The position numbers were made by a program, and so were the translations under genes. From Caldilineaceae bacterium (GTDB lineage Bacteria > Chloroflexota > Anaerolineae > Caldilineales > Caldilineaceae), in assembly GCA_020846635.1 (NCBI GenBank), contig JADLDO010000020.1, positions 1 through 64,000 on the forward strand: a DNA stretch of 64,000 nucleotides, in the 5' to 3' direction. Under the pieces are notes generated by a model, which was not told the origin of the DNA, made no database searches, and worked only from the letters and a program-made list of their open reading frames with translations. Below are positions 55,276 to 63,771 of the stretch, piece after piece. Position 1 is the first letter of the stretch. Every line of letters starts with the position of its first letter.

Positions 55276-56109
55276 ATGAACACTACTAATCGGCGCGGCT
55301 ATCGAGGGCCGCTAAAATTGGCTGTCTTTGATTGGGCGGGCACGACGGTCGATTACGGCTGTATGGCTCCGGCAGCGGTCTTTGTCGAGGGCTTCCGTCG
55401 CCAGGGTGTGACCATCACCCTTGAGGAAGCGCGCGGGCCAATGGGCATGGAGAAGCGCGCTCATATTGAGGCATTGGGGGCGATGCCGCGCATTGCCGCG
55501 GCGTGGCTTCAACGTCACGGCAAGCCGATGCAGCCACAGGATGTGGACGCTATGTATGATGACTTTGTGCCGCTGCTGCTGGCCGTATTGGAACAACATG
55601 CGGGCGTGATCCCAGGCGTGCTTGGAGCAGTGGACGCGCTGCGGGCAATGGATATAAAGATCGCTGCCTCGACGGGCTATTTTGTGGAGGCGATGGAAAT
55701 CGTGGGCAAGGCCGCGGCACACCAGGGCTATCGTCCAGAGTTCACGATCTCGGCTAACCAAGTGCCAGCGGGACGACCTGCGCCGTGGATGATCTACCGG
55801 GCAATGGAGTCGTTGGCTGTCTATCCACCCCAAGCGACGGTGGCAGTGGGGGATACGGTGCCCGACGTGGAAGCGGGGCTGAATGCCGGGGTATGGACGG
55901 TGGGCGTGGCGCAGACGGGCAACGAGGTGGGATTGAGCGAGGCAGAGTTCGCCGCGCTCTCTGTGGCTGACCAGGAGGCTAAACGACACAAGGCACGCGC
56001 AACGCTGGCTGCGGCTGGCGCGCATTTTGTGGTGGATGGCGTCTGGGATCTGCCCGCCGTCATTGCGGAAATCAACACGCGGCTGCATCAAGGTGAGCAG
56101 CCAGGTTAA
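55276..56109 (+). CDS. phnX: Phosphonoacetaldehyde hydrolase (phosphonatase)
   Basis: A 277-residue HAD-superfamily enzyme that cleaves the carbon-phosphorus bond of phosphonoacetaldehyde. The nucleophile motif is DWAGT (Asp19). The cap-domain lysine that forms a Schiff base fits Lys60 in GPMGMEKRAHI. ASTGYF holds the second HAD motif, and ISANQVPAGRPAPWMIYRAM the phosphonatase signature. VGDTVPDVEAGLNAG is the metal motif. No aminotransferase (phnW) or transporter is adjacent, so the substrate must come from elsewhere. GGGG lies ahead of the ATG. Confidence 0.92.
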   Translation: MNTTNRRGYRGPLKLAVFDWAGTTVDYGCMAPAAVFVEGFRRQGVTITLEEARGPMGMEKRAHIEALGAMPRIAAAWLQRHGKPMQPQDVDAMYDDFVPLLLAVLEQHAGVIPGVLGAVDALRAMDIKIAASTGYFVEAMEIVGKAAAHQGYRPEFTISANQVPAGRPAPWMIYRAMESLAVYPPQATVAVGDTVPDVEAGLNAGVWTVGVAQTGNEVGLSEAEFAALSVADQEAKRHKARATLAAAGAHFVVDGVWDLPAVIAEINTRLHQGEQPG

Positions 56110-56197
56110 AGCAGCTGCATGGCGTAGATGATGTTACAGACAACGGGTGATAGATGACGGATAACGGATAATAGATTAGATCATGGATCAGATTATG

Positions 56198-56225
56198 TAC
56201 GGACGCAATAGATTGCGTCCATACG
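56198..56225. repeat. Near-palindrome related to the 31736 element
   Basis: GTACGGACGCAAT and ATTGCGTCCATAC form a 28-base palindrome with a two-base loop and one mismatched pair. The outer part matches the perfect palindrome at 31736-31763. It lies 44 bases before the Crp/Fnr gene, among short GGATA-type repeats (56150-56180). Confidence 0.65.
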
Positions 56226-56268
56226 CACATGACATGAGAAAAAATGATATTGAAAAGAGGTACTTACG

Positions 56269-57018
56269 ATGGCACGACCGACCACCCCCCTATCCAGTAA
56301 AGAAATCAAGCCGGAGATGTGCAGCCATGGCGTGCAGCGCACGATGCTGCGGCGCACCCCCTTTTTCAGCGGCCTTTCTCTCACCGAGATCGAGAAGGTA
56401 CATGCGCTGACGCGGGTACAGGGGTATGTCTCCGATGAGTTTATCTTCATGGCGGGCGCGCCTGCCACTCGACTCTACGTCATCGCTGCCGGCAAAGTGA
56501 AGGTGCTCCAACCCGCCCTCTCTGGGCAGGAAGTCGTGCTTGACATTCTGACCGGAGGCGAGTTCTTCGGTGGCCTTCCGCTACTCGGTGACGAGACGTA
56601 CACTGAAACCGCGCAGGCCCTCACCTCCTGTTGCATCCTCGAAATCCGGGCGGAGGTTTTCCAGGAGATCCTCCAGCAATATCCCTCTGTCGCCTTGAAA
56701 ACCCTTGAATTGGTCGGCAACCGTCTGAAGAATGCACACAAGAGTATTCACCAGTTGAGCGCGCGGCCCGTTGAGGCGCGCATCGCTGCCCTGCTGTTGT
56801 ATCTGGCGGCGAAGGTTGGCGAGGAGCAAAAGGGCGAGTTGCTCCTGCAAGTACCTCTCTCGCGCCAGGATTTGGCTGCCATGACCGGGACGACCCCGGA
56901 GAGCGCAAGCCGCGTGATCAGCCAGTTTAAGAAACAGGGGCTGGTGAGCAGTGGTCGCCAGTGGATCGCGCTCATCGATCAGCCTGCGCTTGCTGAGATT
57001 GCGGAAGGTGATCTCTAA
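56269..57018 (+). CDS. Crp/Fnr family transcriptional regulator
   Basis: A 249-residue regulator with an N-terminal cyclic-nucleotide-binding fold (FFSGLSLTEIEKVHAL and GEFFGGLPLLGDETYTETAQ) and a C-terminal winged helix. The recognition helix region is TGTTPESASRVISQFKKQGL. Cysteines at the N terminus (MCSHG) and in SCCILEI are few, so an Fe-S cluster of the FNR type is not evident. AGAGG lies 7 bases upstream of the ATG. A box with the FNR consensus lies just downstream of the gene, ahead of the HMA gene, so it likely controls metal export. Confidence 0.88.
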   Translation: MARPTTPLSSKEIKPEMCSHGVQRTMLRRTPFFSGLSLTEIEKVHALTRVQGYVSDEFIFMAGAPATRLYVIAAGKVKVLQPALSGQEVVLDILTGGEFFGGLPLLGDETYTETAQALTSCCILEIRAEVFQEILQQYPSVALKTLELVGNRLKNAHKSIHQLSARPVEARIAALLLYLAAKVGEEQKGELLLQVPLSRQDLAAMTGTTPESASRVISQFKKQGLVSSGRQWIALIDQPALAEIAEGDL

Positions 57019-57041
57019 GAGATAAAAAGCCCTGCACTAAA

Positions 57042-57083
57042 TTGATTTATATCATGGAAATGCAGCCTGTGATCAGGTATCTT
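57042..57083 (+). promoter_or_regulatory. FNR-like box with class II promoter spacing
   Basis: TTGAT-4-ATCAT (57042-57055) matches the FNR consensus TTGAT-N4-ATCAA at 9 of 10 bases. TATCTT (57078-57083) can be a -10. If so, transcription starts at 57090 and the box is centred at -41.5, exactly the class II activator position. The HMA gene starts at 57124 with AGGAG before it. Confidence 0.6.
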
Positions 57084-57123
57084 ATAGTCAACAAGCGGTT
57101 GATTATAGATAGGAGATAATGAT

Positions 57124-57339
57124 ATGAAAACTATTTTACGCAGCAAAGAACTGACCTGCCCCTCCTGTGTGGCGAAGATCGAGAAATCTCTCAAGCGAAT
57201 GGATGGGGTCGAAGACGCCACTGTTCATTTCGCCACCGGGCGCATTGAGGTCATCCACGACCCGGAGCGCGCCCCTGGCGACAAGCTCGTCGCCGCAGTG
57301 CGCGAGGCAGGCTACGAGTCAAACGTAAGCCCCTTCTAG
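57124..57339 (+). CDS. HMA metallochaperone (CopZ/CadA-domain-like)
   Basis: A 71-residue heavy-metal-associated domain. LTCPSCVAKIEKSLKRMDGV has the metal-binding Cys12 and Cys15, then a ferredoxin-like fold (ATVHFATGRIEVIHD). It should carry Cu+, Zn2+ or Cd2+ to a transporter. AGGAGATAATG lies ahead of the ATG. The P-type ATPase 122 bases downstream lacks such a domain, so this may be its detached N-terminal domain. A palindrome lies between them. Confidence 0.9.
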   Translation: MKTILRSKELTCPSCVAKIEKSLKRMDGVEDATVHFATGRIEVIHDPERAPGDKLVAAVREAGYESNVSPF

Positions 57340-57367
57340 GTACATTGCAATACAAATTGCCATGAAT

Positions 57368-57400
57368 ACCCTCCCGGAAGTTCCGAGCTTCTGGGAGGGT
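57368..57400. repeat. Dispersed GC-rich palindrome
   Basis: ACCCTCCCGGAAGTTC and GAGCTTCTGGGAGGGT form an imperfect stem. It starts 29 bases after the HMA stop and lies inside the likely HMA-ATPase operon. No T run. Confidence 0.75.
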
Positions 57401-57461
57401 TAAGTACTACGATACTCGTCTTACAATGTACTCATATAAATTGATAGAAGAAGGTCTTAAA

Positions 57462-59447
57462 ATGATTGAAAAATTACGGACATGGTTGGAACCGTCTGCC
57501 GAACAGCGCAAGCGTCTGGTGCTGATCAGTGGGCTGCTCATTGTGATGGGGCTGTCGGCAGAGTGGTTGTTGGGCTGGAACGAGGTTCGCACCACTTTGC
57601 TGGTCGCGGCGTCGATTGTCGCAGGCTATGATATTGCCCTGCGCGCCTGGCGCGCCCTGCTCAACCGGCACTTTAGCATCGAACTGCTGGTGACGATTGC
57701 GTCCACGGGCGCACTCCTGATTGGCGAAGTCTGGGAAGCTGCCGCGGTAACGTTCCTCTTTATGCTTGGAGCCTACTTGGAAGCGCGCACCCTGAGCCGC
57801 ACGCGCCAGGTTCTTGAAGAACTGTTGGATTTGGCTCCCGCTACGGCGGTTGTCCTGCGCGACGGTGAGCAGGTGGAGGTTCTCGCCTATGAGGTCGGCG
57901 AGGGTGAAACGGTGCTGGTCAAGGGCGGGATGAAGGTCCCGGTGGATGGCGAGGTCATCGCGGGACGCGCTTCGGTAGACGAGAGCGCGATCACGGGTGA
58001 ATCGATTCCCGCCGAGAAGGAGAGCGGCGCAAGCGTTTTCGCCGGGACAATTAACCAGGATGGCCTGCTGACTGTGCGGGCGACGGGCGTTGGAGCAGAT
58101 ACGACGCTGGCTCGCATCGTGCGGCGCGTGGAAGAGGCTCAGGAGGAGAAGGCCCCTGCCCAACGCTTCATGGAGCGTTTCGCCCGCTGGTATACGCCTG
58201 CCATCATCGTCCTGAGCGTCGTCGCATGGCTGGTGTCCGGCGACTTGGCTCTGGCGCTGACGCTGCTGGTCATCGGCTGCCCTGGGGCGCTGGTCATCTC
58301 GATGCCGGTCTCGATTGTGGCGGGTATCGGGCGTGCCGCACAGCGCGGTATCCTGATTAAGGGGGGGCAGTATCTTGAGCAGGCAGGCAAGATTACGGCG
58401 CTGGCGCTGGATAAGACGGGGACACTGACGCGTGGCAAACCGCGCGTGACGGATGTCATCGCCCTGGACGGGGCGCACCTGTTGGCGGGCGAGGGGATCA
58501 CTGACCCGGCCCCGGCTGACTCGCGATGGAGCGACGCCGAGCGCAACCTCCTGTATTGGGCGGGCATTGCCGAGAGTGGGGCCGAGCATCCACTGGCCCG
58601 CGCTATTTTGGCCGAGGCGCGGCAGGTAGCGCAGCTCCCGCACCCGGACGCTTTCGACGCTCACATTGGCCGCGGCATCTCCGCACAGATCGAGGGGCGC
58701 ACTGTCATCGTTGGGACGAGCGCCTTGATGGACGAGGTTGGGGTATCCGTTTCTGATGATGCCGCGGCGAAGCTGGAGCGCCTCAAAGCTGCGGGCAAGA
58801 CTGCCGTATTCGTAGCCGTGGATGGGCAACTGATCGGCCTGTTGGCGCTTGCGGACACGCTCCGTGAGGAGGCCCCGGAGATGATGCGACGGCTCCGGCA
58901 AGCGGGTGTCAACCATGTTGTGATGTTGACGGGCGACAGCGCCAGCACTGCCCAGGCCATTGCCGCCCAGGTGGGTATTAGCGATGTCCGCGCAGGGCTG
59001 CTGCCTGAGGAGAAGCTAGAGGCGATTCGCGAACTACAGAACAGCGGTCACGTGGTGGCGATGGTGGGTGATGGCATTAACGACGCGCCCGCCCTGGCTC
59101 TCGCCGATATCGGCATCGCTATGGGTGCGGCAGGGACCGATGTCGCCATCGAGACAGCGGACGTTGCCCTGATGACCGATGATCTCCTACGCATCCCGGA
59201 GGCCATCGCGCTCTCTAAGGCTACGATGCGCAACATCCGCCAGAACGTCATCATCGCGCTTCTGACCGTTGGAAGCTTGCTTACGGGCGTGCTCCTGGGG
59301 CAGGTTCACATGGCGGGCGGCATGTTCATCCATGAACTTTCGGTGCTAGTCGTCATTCTGAACGGCATGCGCTTGCTGCGGGTGGGCAAAAAGGATGAGG
59401 AAAAGCCTGTGCCCAATGCGCCGCGCCAGCTCCTGCAACCCTCTTAA
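57462..59447 (+). CDS. P1B-type heavy-metal ATPase
   Basis: A 661-residue metal-exporting P-type ATPase. The intramembrane motif is CPG (GCPGALVISMPV, about 272-274), a variant of the usual CPC or CPH. The phosphorylation site is DKTGTLT (about 317). The HP motif is in SGAEHPLARAI, and GDGINDAPALALADIGIAMG is the hinge. The N terminus starts directly with membrane helices, without an HMA domain; a separate HMA protein lies upstream. The start ATG 57462 is preferred to 57426. Metal unknown: Zn/Cd is typical for single-HMA systems, but CPG makes this uncertain. Confidence 0.93.
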   Translation: MIEKLRTWLEPSAEQRKRLVLISGLLIVMGLSAEWLLGWNEVRTTLLVAASIVAGYDIALRAWRALLNRHFSIELLVTIASTGALLIGEVWEAAAVTFLFMLGAYLEARTLSRTRQVLEELLDLAPATAVVLRDGEQVEVLAYEVGEGETVLVKGGMKVPVDGEVIAGRASVDESAITGESIPAEKESGASVFAGTINQDGLLTVRATGVGADTTLARIVRRVEEAQEEKAPAQRFMERFARWYTPAIIVLSVVAWLVSGDLALALTLLVIGCPGALVISMPVSIVAGIGRAAQRGILIKGGQYLEQAGKITALALDKTGTLTRGKPRVTDVIALDGAHLLAGEGITDPAPADSRWSDAERNLLYWAGIAESGAEHPLARAILAEARQVAQLPHPDAFDAHIGRGISAQIEGRTVIVGTSALMDEVGVSVSDDAAAKLERLKAAGKTAVFVAVDGQLIGLLALADTLREEAPEMMRRLRQAGVNHVVMLTGDSASTAQAIAAQVGISDVRAGLLPEEKLEAIRELQNSGHVVAMVGDGINDAPALALADIGIAMGAAGTDVAIETADVALMTDDLLRIPEAIALSKATMRNIRQNVIIALLTVGSLLTGVLLGQVHMAGGMFIHELSVLVVILNGMRLLRVGKKDEEKPVPNAPRQLLQPS

Positions 59448-59471
59448 CTACACCATAAACTTGTCGCGACC

Positions 59472-59523
59472 ACCCTCTCGGAAGCCGGGGAGCCCTCTGG
59501 GCCGCTTCCGGGAGGGTTTTTAT
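59472..59523 (+). terminator. Palindrome with loop module and T run
   Basis: ACCCTCTCGGAAGC and GCTTCCGGGAGGGT enclose the module CGGGGAGCCCTCTGGGCC shared with the copy at 21331. It is followed by TTTTTATT, so here the palindrome acts as an intrinsic terminator of the ATPase gene. Confidence 0.78.
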
Positions 59524-59741
59524 TGTATATGAACAGGCTGTTGGCCCTCTTTGTTTTGGATGCCATTGTCAAAACCGGAAAATGGGAGCATACTAGAGGT
59601 ATTGTGGGAGAAGGTGTTATACTGCTTCTGACCCGGAGCGGTATGCGGCTGCGCGTGCCGCGTCTACCCGGCGTGCCCTACCAATCGTTCTGATTCGGCA
59701 GCGTTTTCCTTTGCTGCCTAGCCATCAGGAGGGATTTTTTC

Positions 59742-60752
59742 ATGGAGTATCGATCCTTGGGCCGGACAGCCACCAAAGTCAGTCCACTCTGTTTGGGGTG
59801 TATGATGTTTGGCGGCAAGACCAGCCCGGATGATTCCTATCCAATCATTGACCGCGCCCTGGATGCGGGCATCAATTTTCTGGATACGGCCAATGTCTAT
59901 AGCCGTGGACGTAGCGAGGAGGTAACTGGCGAGGCGCTCAAGCGTAACGGCAAGCGCCATCAGGTGGTCTTGGCAACCAAAGTGCATGGCATGATGGATG
60001 ACAATGACCCCAACGCCTTTGGCTCCAGCCGCCGCCACATCATCGAACAGTGCGAAGCCAGCCTGCGCCGCTTGCAGACCGACTATATTGACCTCTATCA
60101 GATCCACCGTCCCCGTTCAGATACACCGATTGACGAGACGCTGCGCGCACTGGATGACTTGATCCGCGCCGGCAAGGTGCGCTACATCGGCACCAGCACC
60201 TTTGGCGCGTGGCAATTGGTAGAGTCGCTGTGGGTGGCGAAGGAGTATGGGCTGAACCGCTTTATTTGCGAACAGCCGCCCTACCATATCCTTGATCGTC
60301 GCATTGAGCGCGAACTGATCCCGATGGCGCAGAGCTATGGCTTTGGCTTGATTCCGTGGAGCCCGCTGGCGGGTGGCTTGCTGACCGGCAAGTATACGCG
60401 CGAGAATCCTTCACCCGCAGGGGCGCGCTACAGCGATATTGGCAACAACGCGCGCTTTGCGGCACGCAAGACCGATGAGGTTTATGATGTGGTGGAGGAA
60501 CTGGCCCCCGTGGCAAAGGCGAAGGGGATTACCCTGGCACAGTTTGCGCTGGCGTGGTGCATGCAACAGCCCGGTATCACCAGCCCCATCATTGGCCCGC
60601 GCACCATGGAGCAGTTGGAAGACAACCTGGGCGCGCTGCCGGTGACCATCACGGCAGAAGACCGCGCGGCTGTGGACGCCCTGGTTCCGCCCGGACGGAT
60701 GGCGTCGCCCTTCTATGAAGCAGATTTTGGCCCGCATCAATATCGCTGGTAG
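59742..60752 (+). CDS. Aldo/keto reductase
   Basis: A 336-residue NADPH-dependent aldo/keto reductase. The catalytic set is Asp (LDTANVYSRGR), Tyr, Lys (VLATKVHG) and His (YQIHRP). The C-terminal cofactor binding stretch is ITSPIIGPRTMEQLEDNLGA. AGGAGGGA lies about 8 bases ahead of the ATG. It is 10 bases ahead of larB, so it probably belongs to the lar operon, which is unusual company for this family. Substrate unknown. Confidence 0.93.
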   Translation: MEYRSLGRTATKVSPLCLGCMMFGGKTSPDDSYPIIDRALDAGINFLDTANVYSRGRSEEVTGEALKRNGKRHQVVLATKVHGMMDDNDPNAFGSSRRHIIEQCEASLRRLQTDYIDLYQIHRPRSDTPIDETLRALDDLIRAGKVRYIGTSTFGAWQLVESLWVAKEYGLNRFICEQPPYHILDRRIERELIPMAQSYGFGLIPWSPLAGGLLTGKYTRENPSPAGARYSDIGNNARFAARKTDEVYDVVEELAPVAKAKGITLAQFALAWCMQQPGITSPIIGPRTMEQLEDNLGALPVTITAEDRAAVDALVPPGRMASPFYEADFGPHQYRW

Positions 60753-60761
60753 GCAGGTTGC

Positions 60762-61544
60762 ATGGATCAACAGGAAGTGCGCGCACTCCTCGAACGAGTG
60801 GCGCGCGGAGATGAGAGTATTGATGGAGCGGTTGCCGCGCTGCGCAGCCTGCCCTATGAAGATTTGGGTTTTGCCACGCTCGATCACCACCGCACACTGC
60901 GCTGGGGTTTTCCAGAGGTGATCTTTTGTTCTGGCAAGACACCGGAGCAGGTCGCAGGCATCGCCAGTCGTTTGGCCGAGCGGGGGCCTCGTCTCTTGGG
61001 GACGCGTGCCAGCCGTGAGCAATTTGAGGCGGCGCGCGTCCACTTGCCTGACTTGCACTACCATGAACTCTCGCGCTGCCTCTGGCTGGATCGAGACGCC
61101 GATGCGCCACGCCATGCCGGGGTAGTGCTGGTGGCAGCGGGGACGAGTGACCTGCCTGTGCTGGAGGAAGCGGCGTTGACACTGGACTTGATGGGCCACG
61201 CGCCCCACCGGATTGTGGATGTGGGAGTAGCAGGCTTGCACCGTCTCTTGCCCCACATTCCCACCATGCAGAGTGCCAATGTGGTCGTCGTGGCCGCGGG
61301 GATGGAAGGGGCGTTGGTCAGCGTGGTAGGTGGGTTGACCGATGCGCCGGTAATCGCTGTGCCGACATCGGTAGGGTATGGCGCGAACTTTGGGGGAGTG
61401 GCTGCGCTGCTGGCTATGCTGAATAGCTGCGCGTCGGGCGTAGCCGTGGTCAATATTGATAATGGCTATGGGGCAGGACACATGGCCGCGCTGATCAATC
61501 AACGGATTGTGAAAGCGGAGGGAGATTCTTCACCGCTTTCATAA
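60762..61544 (+). CDS. larB: Nickel-pincer cofactor biosynthesis protein LarB
   Basis: LarB (260 residues) carboxylates the pyridinium ring of nicotinic acid adenine dinucleotide and removes AMP, the first step to the nickel-pincer nucleotide of lactate racemase-type enzymes. The N-terminal half has DLGFATLDHHRTLRWGFPEV and the C-terminal half the PurE-like core (VVLVAAGTSDLPVLEEA, GHAPHRIVDVGVAG and PVIAVPTSVGYGANFGG). GGCAGG lies ahead of the ATG. larE follows 80 bases on. Confidence 0.95.
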   Translation: MDQQEVRALLERVARGDESIDGAVAALRSLPYEDLGFATLDHHRTLRWGFPEVIFCSGKTPEQVAGIASRLAERGPRLLGTRASREQFEAARVHLPDLHYHELSRCLWLDRDADAPRHAGVVLVAAGTSDLPVLEEAALTLDLMGHAPHRIVDVGVAGLHRLLPHIPTMQSANVVVVAAGMEGALVSVVGGLTDAPVIAVPTSVGYGANFGGVAALLAMLNSCASGVAVVNIDNGYGAGHMAALINQRIVKAEGDSSPLS

Positions 61545-61624
61545 TGACGGAGCGTTAAGGGCGTCTGTGGCTCGCGGCCATCGATGCCCTTTGGACTGAT
61601 AAACATAGATAGAAGGAAGATGAG

Positions 61625-62503
61625 ATGAGCCAAACGATGCTTGAGGTTGGGCAAGTGTTGGCCCCGGAGGTCGCCGCCAAACTGGCGACATTGCGGAGCC
61701 TCCTGGCCGAGTTCGAATCGGTGCTGGTGGCCTACTCAGGCGGTGTGGATAGCGCGCTGGTGATGGCAGTGGCCTATGAACAGTTGGGCGAGCGGGCGTT
61801 GGCCTGCATCGGCGTCTCGCCCAGCTATCCCACGCGCGAGATGCGTAATGCGATCAAGGTGGCTGATGAGGCGGGGATACCCTACCGGCTGGTCAACACG
61901 AACGAGTACCTTGACCCCAACTATGCCGCCAATCCCACCAACCGCTGCTATTTCTGTAAGTCGGAATTGCATGATCAACTGCATGAGATTGCCGAGGCGG
62001 AGGGCTGGAAGCAAGTGGTGGATGGCAACAATGCCAGCGATGTAGGCGACTTCCGTCCGGGGATGGACGCAGCGCGCGAGCGCGGTGTGCGTTCGCCGCT
62101 GCTGGAGGCCCAGATCACCAAAGCCGAGGTGCGGGCAATTGCTCAACATTTGGGCTTGCCGGTGTGGGACAAGCCCGCGATGGCCTGTCTTTCGTCGCGC
62201 GTGCCCCACGGCACAGCGATTACGCCCGAACTCTTGCGCCAGATCGAGGACGCTGAGGATGTGCTGGTTGCGTTGGGCTTCGCCCAATTCCGCGTGCGCC
62301 ACCATAAAGAGATTGCGCGCATTGAACTGCCCGCCGAAGACTTCCCCCGCGCCATCGCACAGCACGAAACGATTGTCAAGGGAGTTAAGGCCGCGGGCTA
62401 TCGCTTTGTGACGCTGGACTTGGCGGGTTTCCGCAGCGGTTCGCTCAATGGCGCAAGTGCCGCGTCGGTGGTCGTGCCTGTGAGTGATCTGCTCTCGCTA
62501 TGA
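61625..62503 (+). CDS. larE: Pyridinium-3,5-biscarboxylate sulfurtransferase LarE
   Basis: LarE (292 residues) adenylates the two carboxylates of the pincer precursor and converts them to thiocarboxylates. The PP-loop is YSGGVDSALVMAVA. Cysteines occur in NRCYFCKSELHDQ and PAMACLSSRVPHG. The last corresponds to the sulfur-donor cysteine in the Lactiplantibacillus enzyme, and the extra pair may allow an Fe-S cluster as reported for a Thermotoga LarE (from memory). The TGA overlaps the larC start (ATGA). Confidence 0.95.
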   Translation: MSQTMLEVGQVLAPEVAAKLATLRSLLAEFESVLVAYSGGVDSALVMAVAYEQLGERALACIGVSPSYPTREMRNAIKVADEAGIPYRLVNTNEYLDPNYAANPTNRCYFCKSELHDQLHEIAEAEGWKQVVDGNNASDVGDFRPGMDAARERGVRSPLLEAQITKAEVRAIAQHLGLPVWDKPAMACLSSRVPHGTAITPELLRQIEDAEDVLVALGFAQFRVRHHKEIARIELPAEDFPRAIAQHETIVKGVKAAGYRFVTLDLAGFRSGSLNGASAASVVVPVSDLLSL

Positions 62504-63720
62504 TTGCTTATTTAGATATGCCGTCGGGTATCTCCGGCGATATTTTTCTGGGTTGCCTGGTGGATGCCGGTTGGCCGCTAGAGAAGCTGCGCGCCACCAT
62601 CGAACGGTTGGGGTTGCCCCCAGGCAGTTGGAGCGTTAAACAAGAGCGAGTGATGCGCGGGCCATTGGCGGCTACGCTGCTCAAAGTGGAGGCGGCAGAA
62701 GGCGACCAGCATCGCCACCTCCACCATATTGCCGCCATTCTCGACCAGGCTGACCTGCCGCAAGCGGTCAAAAGTCGCAGCCTGGCAGTCTTTCAGCGGT
62801 TGGCCGAGGCAGAGGCCGCGGTACATGGTTCCAGCGTTGAGGAAGTCCACTTTCACGAAGTCGGCGCGATGGATGCCATCATTGACGTGGTGGGTGTTTG
62901 TGCCGGGCTGGAGGCCTTGGGCATTGGGGAACTCTATGCTTCTGCGGCACCGCTGGGCGAGGGCTGGACGAACAGCGCGCATGGACGGATTCCGCTGCCT
63001 GCGCCCGCAACCCTGGCAATCCTGAGCGGGGTAGGCGCGCCCACACGACCGGCTCCAGGGCCAGGCGAGTTGGTGACACCGACGGGCGCGGCATTGATCG
63101 CAGAATTAGCCACCTTTCGCCAGCCGCCCATGCGTCTCCAGCGCATTGGGCTGGGGGCCGGACGCAAGGAGTTTGTGTGGCCGAATGTGGCGCGCTTGTG
63201 GTTGGGCCAAGCCGATTCGATGAGTGGGCCAGAAATTTTTGGCGGGGGGCAGATCGAGGCGATGGTGCTGTTGGAGACGAATATTGACGACATGAACCCG
63301 GAGCTTTATGCCGGGGTCAGCCGCGCCTTGTTTGCCGCGGGTGCGCGCGATGTCTGGTTGGCTTCCATTCAGATGAAGAAGGATCGCCCCGCTGTGCAGT
63401 TGAGTGTCCTGGCTCCTGCTACAGATGAGGTCGCGCTGGTGACGACGCTGCTGCATGAGACGACCACGCTGGGGGTGCGGGTGCAGCCGGTGACCCGTTA
63501 TGCCGCGGCGCGCACGCTGGAAACGGTGGCAACACAATTTGGTAAGGTCGCAGTCAAGGTGAAGTGGATTGACGGGGAAGCTGTGGGGGCCAAGCCAGAG
63601 CATGAGGAATGTGCGCGGCTGGCACAAGCGCATGGTGTCCCTGTGCGTGTTGTCTATGAGGCCGCGGCTGCGGCGGCGTATACAACGCTGCTGGCTGCGG
63701 TTTCTCTGAAGTCCCCCTGA
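62500..63720 (+). CDS. larC: Nickel-insertion protein LarC
   Basis: LarC (406 residues) uses CTP to insert nickel into the pincer nucleotide. The N-terminal MIAYLDMPSGISGDIFLG and EVHFHEVGAMDAIIDVVGVC, the LLETNIDDMNPELYAGVSR middle and the C-terminal TTLGVRVQPVTRY are family motifs. In Lactiplantibacillus plantarum the product needs a programmed frameshift between larC1 and larC2. Here one frame covers it all. The start overlaps larE. Eighteen-base RBS-like GAGGAG lies ahead of the next gene, not this one. Confidence 0.96.
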   Translation: MIAYLDMPSGISGDIFLGCLVDAGWPLEKLRATIERLGLPPGSWSVKQERVMRGPLAATLLKVEAAEGDQHRHLHHIAAILDQADLPQAVKSRSLAVFQRLAEAEAAVHGSSVEEVHFHEVGAMDAIIDVVGVCAGLEALGIGELYASAAPLGEGWTNSAHGRIPLPAPATLAILSGVGAPTRPAPGPGELVTPTGAALIAELATFRQPPMRLQRIGLGAGRKEFVWPNVARLWLGQADSMSGPEIFGGGQIEAMVLLETNIDDMNPELYAGVSRALFAAGARDVWLASIQMKKDRPAVQLSVLAPATDEVALVTTLLHETTTLGVRVQPVTRYAAARTLETVATQFGKVAVKVKWIDGEAVGAKPEHEECARLAQAHGVPVRVVYEAAAAAAYTTLLAAVSLKSP

Positions 63721-63771
63721 ACCGCTAATGTCGAGTTTTGTGATGCGTGATTGAGCAAGAGGAGATACGCT

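Noticed and set aside
57474-58916. 480-codon open frame antisense to the P-type ATPase
   Set aside because: It is opposite a gene with every P-type ATPase motif and has arginine/glutamine-rich shadow composition.
60411-61502. 363-codon open frame antisense to the reductase and larB
   Set aside because: The plus-strand genes are certain, and the antisense protein has no recognisable fold.
62500-63720. Programmed frameshift in larC
   Set aside because: The gene is a single open frame of full length, so no frameshift is required here.
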